Source: Diphasiastrum complanatum (lineage: Eukaryota > Streptophyta > Lycopodiopsida > Lycopodiales > Lycopodiaceae). From it: DNA of 64,000 nt. How positions within the stretch are numbered: the first letter of the stretch is position 1; every line of letters begins with the position of its first letter. The position numbers and the translations under genes are program-made. The notes beneath the pieces are model-generated. The model saw nothing but the letters and a program-made list of their open reading frames with translations. It ran no database searches and had not been told where the DNA came from. Below, piece after piece: positions 54,839 through 64,000 of this stretch. The stretch lies in NCBI GenBank assembly GCA_029204225.1, contig CM055096.1, forward strand, positions 40,357,215 through 40,421,214. The letters are read 5' to 3'.

Positions 54839-55130
54839 TTGTTGAGGAGTCCATCAAAAGTTCTATCTCTTCACAAGGTTCTTTTTGTTTTCAAGCTTAC
54901 AAAGAATCTTATAAGTGTTGGCCAATTACTTGATGGTGGCCTTGATGTCAATTTCCATATTGACAATTGTGTTATCAAGAAGGATGGTGAGATCCTTGCA
55001 CAAGGATCTAGATATGAAGGCATCTACAAATTGGATCCAAGAGAGAGTGCAAAATCTCTTGATATTGCTTATGAATCCAAGCTTTCAAAGGAGGATGATC
55101 ACACAAGATGCACATGTTTATATCTTCTCT
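54839..55130 (+). pseudogene. Copia protease/pre-integrase fragment
   Basis: Open frame with VLSLHKVLFVFKLTKNLISV and IKKDGEILAQGSRYEGIYK. It is close to the minus-strand fragment at 53100-53350, so the two form an inverted pair. Confidence 0.82.
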
Positions 55131-55800
55131 CTTCAAGATTTACTTGATGTTTTTCTTCTTCTTCTTGGATGTGGAAGCTTGAGAGGACTCATCCTCTTCT
55201 CCTTTCGCCTTGGAAATAAGATTGTTCTTGTTTGAAGAAGGTTGGTGTTGATTCTTACTTCTTGTCTTGTGCTTGTCTTTGGTAAAGAGAGCTTTACCAT
55301 CAATGTTGAGAGACAGTCTTTCCATTTGAAAGAGTTTATACTCTTGTCTTGATTCTTCAGAAATGAGCACACTTTGGAGTGCTTCCAAACTTGGTAGCTC
55401 CTCCTTAATGGCATAACTCTGAACAAGGTTGTTATATTCCTCCTTTAACCCATTAAGTATGACTTGAACAAGTTCATTTTGGTTGATGGAGTCTCCTATG
55501 CATGACAATTCTCTATGGAGGTCTTTTACTCTCATTACATAAGCTGAAGCACATTCATCGCTTCTCTATACACTTTGAAAAGTTTGGTTTCTTAATGTTA
55601 GAAGTCTAGAAGTATTATTTGCCTTATAGATGGACTTGAGAGTATCCCAAGCATCTTTGGCATTAGTACAAGCACCAATATATCTTAAGATGTCATTTGA
55701 GACATTCATCTTAATATAATGCAGAGCCATCCTAGCTCTCTTTTTGTACTTTGGTGCATGATTATTTCCTATTATTCAAAGCATATGTTGAGATGTAATT
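55131..55800 (-). pseudogene. Inverted Copia gag fragment
   Basis: Read leftward from 55800: gag N-terminal half, one TGA near 55568, then MRVKDLHRELSCIGDSINQN, VQVILNGLKEEYNNLVQSYA, a basic KDKHKTRSKNQHQPSSNK stretch and KKKKKNIKS, ending before the zinc knuckle. It sits between two plus-strand pieces of what may be the same element. Confidence 0.8.
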
Positions 55801-55809
55801 CTCATGGAA

Positions 55810-56371
55810 GATCAAAGCTTTGAGGAGTGAGGGAGATCTTGGAGGAAATACACCATATGGAGTATTATTCAAGAAGCCTAAGGTTGATCACCTTAGTGTC
55901 TTTGGAGATTCTTGCTTTGCACATATTCCCTTGGAAACAAGGAGGAAGGATGATCCAAGCTCATGGATCATGGTTGGATGCTTATCCACCAAGGAGGCCT
56001 ATAAAGCCATTATACTCTCTATTTCAAAAGTGATTGAGAGTAAAGGAGTCATATTTTATAAAGATCTACATTCAATCTTGGAAGGGGCCAAGATCAAGGC
56101 ATCTCAAGATGCATCTCAAATCATATCTATTGAAGACTATCAACATGTGAAGGGGTCGAGGTTTGAGGAGGAGCCTCCTCAACATATGATTTCAAGGGGA
56201 TCATCAAGATGGATGGCCAAGTCTTTATGGCTCATTTTTTATGGTAAAGAGAGGCAAGTTTCAGGTGGTATCCACTCCAATATCCTCACTTATGCTTCTC
56301 TTCCATTACTTGATGTACTATCTTGCTTTGTTGAGATTTCTAATCTCAAAATTCATGTAAGACAATACTAG
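55810..56371 (+). pseudogene. Copia integrase C-terminus
   Basis: Open frame with GGNTPYGVLFKKPKVDHLSV, FGDSCFAHIPLETRRKDD and IESKGVIFYKD. This corresponds to the end of the Copia integrase domain. It runs on through an acidic hinge to a stop at 56369 without entering recognisable RT. Confidence 0.75.
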
Positions 56372-56373
56372 TT

Positions 56374-57064
56374 TTGTATGATGCCTATTGTATGGACATA
56401 CTTATTGTCATTGTTGGCTTATATATGTTTCCAAAACATTTTGAAAGAAAGAGATTGTATTATCAAGAGTATGCTCTTAAATCTGGTAAGAGCAAGAATG
56501 AGCTAGTTGTTGCTCATAGTTTGAAAAATCATGTTTTTACATGGTTTGAGACATTTTGTAAACTTCTCTTGAGATTAGTTGAAACATCCAAAGAGGACAC
56601 CTACATCCTTGAGCAAGTATTTAGCCTCAAGAAGATCAATATTTCATTTGATTTTAAGATTAGATCCATCATGGATAAAGTTCATAGTATGTGGACTAGT
56701 CAAGCTAGAATGCTTAATCTTGATGATCAACACTTTTGCTCATCTTATGATCTTGATCTCTATGATCTTTGTAATCTTTATGAGGCATGGAAGCCTCTGA
56801 TTTTCATCATGGTGCAGCCATCTTCATGAAAATGATACTTTCAAATCAAGATCATCGTCAAGCATGAAGGAAGCACATGGATATAGTGGCAAATTGGTGG
56901 AATGCTCTTCAAAGATGTTGGCAAATGATTTCTATCATGGATATGGTGAGAGTGCAGCTATGATGGATCCGTTGGTTGATCTACACTTCTTATGCATACC
57001 AAAGGATCCACTCAAAAAGTTTCACAAACTCCTTGATCTTACCAAGCTAGTTTTTGAGGAGCAG
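56374..57064 (+). other. Unrecognised ORF in the RT-RNase H position of a Copia
   Basis: A 151-codon frame (56374-56829) followed by a 70-codon frame (56864-57076). Visible pieces are KSKNELVVAHSLKNHVFTWF, VETSKEDTYILEQVFSLKK and SSYDLDLYDLCNLYEAW, then PKDPLKKFHKLLDLTKL. No RT or RNase H motif is present, yet a purine tract (TTTGAGGAGCAG) and an LTR follow directly. Not similar by eye to the Copia-2 tail. Confidence 0.5.
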
Positions 57065-57524
57065 TGTGAAAAATAGTAAAAAATCTATCTTGGTTATTTT
57101 ATGATTTTATGTTTGTGAGTACATTTCACATGTGTGGAGCATGTTCCCACATGTCTAAAATAGTTAGAAATAGTTTATAATGTTGACTTTAGGGGTATCA
57201 TAAAGATTGCTAGTCAAGCATCTTGGTGTCACTAGGTGATAGGGCCAATTTTGGCTTTAGAGGTCAAATAGTCAAGTACACATTTTGTCATTATTAGGCC
57301 AAAATTCAATTGTAATGTAACTCAAGCTAGTTAAGTTGCTTACACATGTCAAGTTTAGGTTTGATGAGTGATGCACCCTGTGTGGTGGCAAAAGTCAAAG
57401 GGTCCAATCATAAGAGAGAGACGTGTTGTAAGGGTCCAATCAAAAGTGAGCGATGTTGCTTCACACATCCAATAGGATTAGCTAATGTGAGTTTTTGAGT
57501 CAATTTGGAGATTTGCCAATTTTG
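57065..57524 (+). repeat. Truncated Copia 3' LTR
   Basis: TGTGAAAAATAG start. It aligns to the solo LTR at 30346 for about 450 bases, with an internal deletion near 57483, and stops at 57524. Confidence 0.8.
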
Positions 57525-57990
57525 TACGATCGTCTCGCAACCGCCAGGAGTAGCACAACCAAACTGATGAGGTGGTCATGCAACAGCCTGAGAAACCAAT
57601 CTGTATAAAACCTCTCCAACAACAATCGGACGCATGCCACTGCCAGGCTTATCCAAGGCTTTCAAACGAGCAGCACCAAGAATACGAGCAATAGAAGAGG
57701 AATACGCCCACATGCTACGGAGGAGCAAACTTGAAAGAGCAAACCAAACATGCTAGTAGAATCATCAGGAGAGAAACAGTCACGAAGATGCTCGAAAACC
57801 ATACCAGAAGGTCCCCCAGTTGACAGATAAGGGCTGCGTAGGAAAGCATTAAAAAAATGGCATTCTGAGAGCTGCAGATCGGAATCACGTTCAAAGTCCT
57901 CAACGAAAGATAGAAGACAATCATTTGCCGATGGGTTCAACAAATGCACATATGACACGAGTGTCTATAATATAAAGCGAAAGGAGAATC
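57525..57990 (-). pseudogene. Reverse-transcriptase-like fragment, probably non-LTR
   Basis: Minus-strand frame 57662-57958 (STGGPSGMVFEHLRDCF, CSSVACGRIP), then in a shifted frame LKALDKPGSGMRPIVVGEVL and YRLVSQAVA. The pattern K-P-G-x-G-x-R-P-I and V-G-E-V-L is the finger motif of non-LTR/LINE-like RTs. The catalytic palm is not present and it has at least one frameshift and a stop. Confidence 0.5.
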
Positions 57991-58480
57991 AAATTTTCAT
58001 AATGGCAATGTATGTTGACTTACTTTAAAGCGTAAGTTTTCAAAGGAGCATTGGCCAAAGGATGATGAAGAAAGGGAGAACATGAGTGCGCCATACCATA
58101 CAAATAGGCATAAGGCAGCTTGATGTATGCCATGGTGTGCACAAGACTGCACACATAATGGGGAGTTTGAGTCAATAATGCTCCCAACAATCTATGGAAG
58201 CCTCATTGGGTAGGAGCTAAACATGTACTCTGGTACTGGGACCTTGGGATTGTGTACAATGGCAATGCCTAGGTGAAGGGAATTTTTGGATATACATCAG
58301 ATGCAGATTGGGAAGGCGACCTCAATTCAAGGAAATCACTTCTGGGTATGTAATCTTGTATAGTGGAGTTGGGGTAGCCAAATTACAAAAGCAGGGCTGC
58401 ATAGCATAATCATCAACTGAAGGAATGTCGTAATCACATAAGCAGCTAAAGAGGGCATATGGCTGAAGAGGATGATAGAT
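57991..58480 (+). pseudogene. Copia RT-end/RNase H scrap
   Basis: In-frame pieces GSLMYAMVCTRLHT, GIVYNGNA and GYTSDADWEGDLNSRKS match the Copia region from the end of RT to RNase H, with several stops. Confidence 0.7.
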
Positions 58481-58839
58481 GAATTGGGTATGCACAATCA
58501 TAATCCCTTGACAATATTTGCAGTATAAACCTACGCTACCCAAACTAATTGAACTATAAGAGCGAAGCTTTTGATGCATCAACCATAGCTTACGAGGCTC
58601 ACCATTGAGGGGGAAAGGAAATGCAGAGACTCCGCCATTTAATCTGTTCAGTTTAACGTTTTTCCTCCAATCTTTAGATTAATGTTTTCTTGGTCTGTAC
58701 TAGTCGTTTACATAATAAGAAAGTGAATGGATGTGCAGCTTCATTTTAATAACATACTGTGGCAGAATTACTCCGAGGTATTCTTGTGCTTTTGCTAGTT
58801 TGCAGCACCAAGAACTCCATTTTATTTCAGCAGGCAAGG
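58481..58839. other. Unassigned spacer
   Basis: Between two RNase H scraps. No supported gene or motif. Confidence 0.5.
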
Positions 58840-59260
58840 GAGCAGATGAGGAATATGCCTTGCCAACATACAATTGGATGCCTTACGTTTCAATGGTATG
58901 CACGCACCTGATCTAGTGCTATTGGGAGTCGGAGTTGCTTTTCCAATGATCCAGGTCTAGCACATTGTGGGGCAATGAAGAATGTATTAAGATATCTTGA
59001 AGGTACATTTGAGTTGATTATGCTATGATGCAAACAGCAGCAATGAAAACTGTTGTAGGCCACTGAGATGATGACTGGCCAGGCAATACCAATACAAGAA
59101 GATCAACTTCTAGTTATGTCTTCCTATTTGTAGGTGGGGCCATAGGTTGGATCAGCAGCAAGAAGCCTTGTCATTCAAAGAATGTGGGTATCACACAAGC
59201 CACAAAAGAAGTCATCTGACTTGGGCAGGGGAATTAGGAATGTCGATGGCAGATGACTAA
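58840..59260 (+). pseudogene. Second Copia RNase H scrap
   Basis: Pieces PYVSMVCTHLI, GNTNTRRSTSSYVFLFVGGA and WISSKKPCHSKN show RNase H of a related Copia, broken by stops. Confidence 0.7.
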
Positions 59261-61125
59261 CACTCTTAGCAGACAATCAGGGCTGCATAGATCTTTGTAG
59301 AGACTCAATATTCCATAAAAGGATGAAGCATATGGCAGTGCATTGTCGTTTTGTTTGACAGGCAATTGAATTGGAGGTGGCGTAAAATCAGCACCACACT
59401 CAGAATCTGGAGGCAGGCATTCTGACAAAGGGGGTTAGGGAAGGAAAAACATATCAGGTCATTCAAAGAATGGGATTAAGAACTCGAAATGAGGCATTGA
59501 GTGGAGGTGTTGGAATGAATCAATGTGCTTTCCGAGTTTAACAAGCAAGTGGACCAGCATGCAAATGCAATGTGTCAAGAGCCCATTAGCGAACCTAAAA
59601 GTATGTCCAGCGACATAAGGAGACCACAACTGTCCCCTTTTGTGAGCCCACTTTCTTGGGCTGAAAAGCACTCTTCTTGGTAAATGCTTCCAATTCAGTA
59701 GGACTAAATATACATGTATGGAGTAGAATCAAATGTACTTCATTGTTGTGTGATTAGATTTTATGAGGAAGAGAATGCTGCTGATGCCTCTTGCTTGTGC
59801 GTTCAAGGAGCCTCTCCTTTGTTTTGGCCTTAAATGCTGCCAGGTTGGTGATTGTATTTGCTGCACAGCCTTGCTTCAAGAAGAGCCGTGCTCATTGCTC
59901 GGTGTGGGCCACACAGGCATGGTAGACATCACACGTGCCATGGTCCCTTGAAAACATGCTAGAGCCCGCACTCGTGATTTCTGATAATTGTGGTTTCTAT
60001 GCTGTATGAATCATCCTTTCTCCGTGACAATAATGAAAAATCGTGAACTTAGGAAGGCCTGATAAACCAAAGCATTAGTTTCATACATGGCTACAAGCTG
60101 ATCTCATGCTCTCTTGGCCAGCTCACTCGGTCTCATGAGCTACTTGTGAATTCTTAAGGTTCAGTAGGATCATTGCCAGGCCCTGCCATTTTGCTTTCAA
60201 TTTGTTTGATTTTCTTAAGTACCTTTCAACAGACTCACCTCATTCAGCATGATGATATCCCATAGATCACAACACACCAGGAGAATTCAAGGGTGGAAAT
60301 TTTACCCATCAAAATTTTCAATCAGCCTTTACTCCATCTTTTTCTGTGAATACGATTATCCTGCAGCCATACTAGACTACATAAGATCCACAACATCTTG
60401 GAGGACAGAATTATGCAGTGCACTGATCCTGGGAGACTTAAGTTTTCTAACACCAATCTTCCTTGCATGCACACAAGTCTTTGAAAGAGCTCAGCAGGGA
60501 AATTGTGCCTTTTTTTTATAGAGTTGAAGTCAGAAAGATCCCGATTCCTATCACACAGACATTGGCTAGAGTCTTCGTGCCAGGCTATGTATGATACTGC
60601 TTGAGGTTGTTCTTGAAGTTAATCTTTTGCAACTATTCTTTTTCCTCTGTCCATTCCTAATAAATCACAGGCTTGTCTAGATTTCTATTAAGCCCTTGCA
60701 CAAAACATCAATTCCTTTGTATATCATCAGCAAGAATGGTAGAAATATTCAATCTTTAGAGATGGAGAACTCGACCATATTGTGAAGTGATGGGGATGCA
60801 TGCGAACGATTTACAATAACAAATTTGTTTGTTAAATTGTGTCAACTATTCAGGTGCTGGAGTAGATGCAAGATGATTTAATTTCTCTTGATTGCCATAA
60901 TTTGATGCTTTATGCTTCAGAGGCTAGTGTTTACCATTTCTAATTTCTTAATAGTAGGCACACATCATCTTGTGAAGAAATGGGTATAGACAAGAAATAG
61001 TTCCAAAATAGGTACCTTCAAGTTGTTGAAGAGTACTAAGCATTAGTGAACAAAATATATGCTCTACTGCCAAAATTCTCATTTGTGAGGGTTGGAGACT
61101 GAAAGGCTCGTAAGACTATTTCATT
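59261..61125. other. Intergenic flank of the PHD gene
   Basis: No supported gene. The reading frames (59459-59671, 59763-59951, 60249-60521) show no motif. The right part lies just downstream of the PHD gene stop and should contain its 3' UTR. Confidence 0.5.
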
Positions 61126-64000
61126 TTAGCATTCTTCATTCGAAGGAAGATCGTCCTTTTCAATGGCCTCACACTCTGGACAGAGCCAATCGCTATTTAC
61201 AGGACTCAAGATAGGAGTCGTTAAACAATACCTATGGTAAACTTCACCACAATCATAACAAAGGATGATGTGTGATCTATCTTCATCAATCCCACAGACA
61301 TAACAAATTCCCTGCAAATAAAGATGCTCTTTAAACTTGTGTTCTGATCCCAGAGTTAGGTTTTCTACCTCCATATTCTTGCATACATTTCGTATTGTTT
61401 CTTTGTTGTCTATACACACTGGACAAAACCAGTGGCCTTCTGGTATTGACTCAAGAGGTGGTTGCAGGCAATACATATGATATCCGTGATCACACGAGTC
61501 ACATAGAAGCACCGAACTATCATCAACATCAATTCGACAAATCCTACAAAGACAAGATTCACAAAGCCATGGACTGTCCGGAACATTTGTTAGAAAAGGT
61601 GAAAGACAGTAAATGTGGTATGTCGCCTTACAAGAATCACAGGAAACAACAAATTCTTCACTTCCAGCGACTTCACAAACTTTACAAGATGCACCTTCCC
61701 CTAGATTTGTTGGCACATTGGGCATTGCAGTGCTAGCATCACTTTTCTTATGTTCCCATTCAGCTATTTCTTTGTCACATGTACTTTCAATCCATTCTAC
61801 AGACCCTGAATGGCAGCTTGGGGAATAGTTCATTCGACATCTGCTGTCTCTGTCATTTCTAGCACTTTCACCAAGTATATCCTTTCCAAAATCTGTGCAG
61901 GTCTTTGTGAACTGTGTTTTTGGATTGTAATCTGATGCCTTGGCCTGACTCTTGTCTTTTCCAGGAACCTGGCATTGATGGTCTGAGAAAGGATGAAATT
62001 TGACTGGAAGTTGTGAGTCATCGTCAATCTGAACTGCATTCAAGTTCGGGGATCGTTTTGCTGCTTCATGTTTCTTCCCAATGACACTTGAAATCTACAA
62101 TATTTGTCATACCAAATAAAGGTTTTTAAATGTCTTCTAGTCTGGTACTTATGAACTTTATATATGCAAACAGCTGAATGTGTAATAAACTGGAAATAAA
62201 GAAAACAAGAAAGCACTGTAGTATTTATTCACTCATGTCAACAGATTTAAATTTCTGCCATGGTTGACTAAGACGGGAACACAAAATACTCTCCTATAAT
62301 GTTAGACGTATATATAACAATTGTTCTTCTGAGATGGGTACCTAATGAGCTCGCATAACGGTATGAATTTTTCAATTTTCCCCAACACAACGGGCCCCCT
62401 TCGTTAACAAATCAAGATACAGATTAGTCTAGTTAGTACACAGTTGACGCAGTTGGTACCTTTTCCAGACTCCCAGATTCGCACACTACAATAGAGAAGC
62501 TGTGCCCTCATCAGCATAAGTATTTCCCTTATGAAACCTTGTTTACAGAGGAAATGGAAATATGTAGAGCATATTTCTTGTTCCACAAATCATTACTTTG
62601 ACATCAATAGACTTTGAAGACTTGAATAGACAAATGAAACTGCTGGTGGACCAAGTGAAACATGCAAATTTAACCTTTCTATCTTAGCAGATTCTTAGAT
62701 CTGAGAAAGTTCTAAGAAAAAATGGGAACAAAACTGTGAAATTGTGTGATTCCAATATACTTGGTAGAATGGAAGGGGTTAATTAAAAAATATAGGACTT
62801 GAGGTTTAGTGGACAATGAGGAAGAATCACATGATTTCCTCATTGGAGATGTCAATTCTCATAAGGATATGTTAAACCCAAGTCAGTGACCCAGAAAGGT
62901 CAAAGCCTGTTGAAGTGAAATCTTGATTTCCAACTCCAATTTGGCGATATAGATTAATCCTGATTGGGCCATGAGACTTGAGGATGAAACCGGTTTCAGA
63001 ATTAGAAAAGGCATGGATAAATTTATCATTCAAGGTTCAACAAAACGGAAGTGTTTTTCTGGAATTTCCCTGTAGGGAAGACAAACCAACTTTATAGATA
63101 CTTTGGTTGTGTTCACAAGTTCTTTTTGATTAGTAGGTGATATTGTGAAGTTTATGAAGCTCTGAAGTTGCCCTTCAGAACTCGATCAAGAAGTTTTTTT
63201 CCTTTCTCAAGGTTTAAAAGCCTATTTTATTTTCGTTCTTTGCTCCTTTTGAAATTCCATGTCCGGTTTTCAAGCTTGGATAAAAGCTGATCATTATAAA
63301 ATATAAGGACACGGCTGTTCCCGGCAAGAACAGAGAAACCTTTGTTGCGCCAAGAACAAAGTGTTCAGGTGTTCAATCTCTTAACCAAGATTAGCGAGAG
63401 CTAAAAGCCATGAGGGGTTTGATAGCCTTCATTAATTGATGGAGAAGTACTTTTCTTGTTTGAACCTTGTCTAGAGACCAGCTTGCAGAGCAGAACTATT
63501 TTGTGTCCTCTTTTTAGTCAGTTTCATCTGTCTTGGAAGAGAGGAATAGATACAAGACATAGTTGTGAGATTCATAACTGGGTTGTGAGATGGTCTGTGC
63601 TCCTACATGTTCTTACTTCCACAACATTCAAGAGTGCTCAACCACTATGGAGAATTGATTATTGAAGTCCTAAGAGTTACAATACAAGCTAACCTCATTG
63701 TACTTTTATATCTAGTTAGTTTTGGAATCCAAAGGAAATGATTATATGACTTTCGAGGTAAAGTTGTTCTCCATGAAAAAGGCCTGCTATATCATGGTAG
63801 AAAAAGGGTTAACCTACCACAACAACTGATACAAGCTTATAAACAACAAGAAGTAATGCATATATCAAATGCCAAAATATACATGTGAAAAGAAAAGGTA
63901 CCTCGGTATTGTACTCAGTCTCAACAATCTCACCCAAAGATTTAGCAAGGAAGATCATCTCAGTTGCAACCTCAATAATATTTGTCCAAACCTGGTACAC
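61126..64000 (-). CDS. Triple PHD-finger protein gene, 3' part
   Basis: The last exon is 61126-62094 (acceptor AG at 62095-62096), the intron 62095-63901 (donor GT at 63900-63901, phase 0) and an exon 63902 to beyond 64000. The upstream exon reads VWTNIIEVATEMIFLAKSLG, a helical segment. The last exon has a Ser/Asp/Lys-rich linker, then three Cys4-His-Cys3 PHD fingers at residues about 120-164 (CKVC...CDSC...YHIYC), 166-210 (CRIC...CDSC...YHMYC) and 247-291 (CYVC...CYDC...YHRYC) of the exon-encoded part. PHD fingers read histone H3 tails, so a chromatin role in the nucleus is likely. Fingers 1 and 2 abut almost without linker. The protein ends soon after finger 3. The 5' end lies outside the window. 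It is the only clearly intact host-type gene here. Confidence 0.87.
62095..63901 (-). other. 1.8-kb intron of the PHD gene
   Basis: Minus-strand donor GAG|GTACCT and acceptor TTGTAG|ATTTC, phase 0, joining ...NTE to ISSVIGKKHE. No transposon protein is recognised inside it. Confidence 0.75.

Overview
The window reads as intergenic DNA from a large, repeat-rich land-plant genome. Evidence: plant-type Ty1/Copia and Ty3/Gypsy LTR retrotransposons fill nearly all of it, initiator-Met and Asp-type tRNA primer sites are present, and one intron-containing PHD-finger gene sits at the right edge. The species is not identifiable from sequence alone. A gymnosperm, fern or other big-genome plant would fit, but that is a guess.

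Layout. 1-644: nothing recognised. 645-5417 (-): broken chromovirus (Gypsy) with truncated 3' LTR. 5505-5968 and 11969 onward (+): 3' end of an old Copia (Copia-0), split by full-length Copia-1 (5969-11963, TSD AGAGA). 12493-14660 (+): 5' half of an unknown multi-exon, transposase-like gene. 14642-16085 (-): Copia gag-protease fragment whose open frame runs into a histone H3-like fold. 16450-18950 (+): decayed Copia pol whose 3' LTR is split by young Copia-2 (19134-25654, minus strand, TSD GAGGA). 26500-29474 (-): 5' end of a Tat-like Gypsy (Tat-2). 29475-31410 (+): C-terminal half of a gene like the one at 12.5 kb, carrying a solo Copia LTR. 32510-34190 (-): decayed Copia. 34190-35947 (-): 5' end of a third Tat-like Gypsy (Tat-3). 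35948-36835 (+): chromovirus LTR with primer site and leader. 36836-52675 (+): Tat-like Gypsy (Tat-1, TSD GTTTT) containing intact Copia-3 (37990-43850, TSD TAAAC). 52676-59440: Copia scraps in both orientations plus a reverse-transcriptase-like fragment. 61126-64000 (-): 3' part of a triple-PHD protein gene.

Insertion order follows from nesting: chromovirus LTR, then Tat-1, then Copia-3; old Copia, then Copia-2; Copia-0, then Copia-1. Copia-2 and Copia-3 have almost identical LTR pairs (one difference seen by eye in each), so both are recent. Copia-3 has one uninterrupted 1316-codon gag-pol and looks competent. Copia-2 is equally young but has no working reverse transcriptase or RNase H: its frame continues into an unrelated 414-residue tail.

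The most interesting pattern is repeated replacement of the Copia RT-RNase H region by something else: the histone H3-like fold near 15 kb, the long tail of Copia-2, a related tail in Copia-0 near 5.5 kb, and an unidentified ORF near 56.5 kb. This suggests a population of chimeric, non-autonomous Copia elements that could be moved in trans by relatives such as Copia-3.
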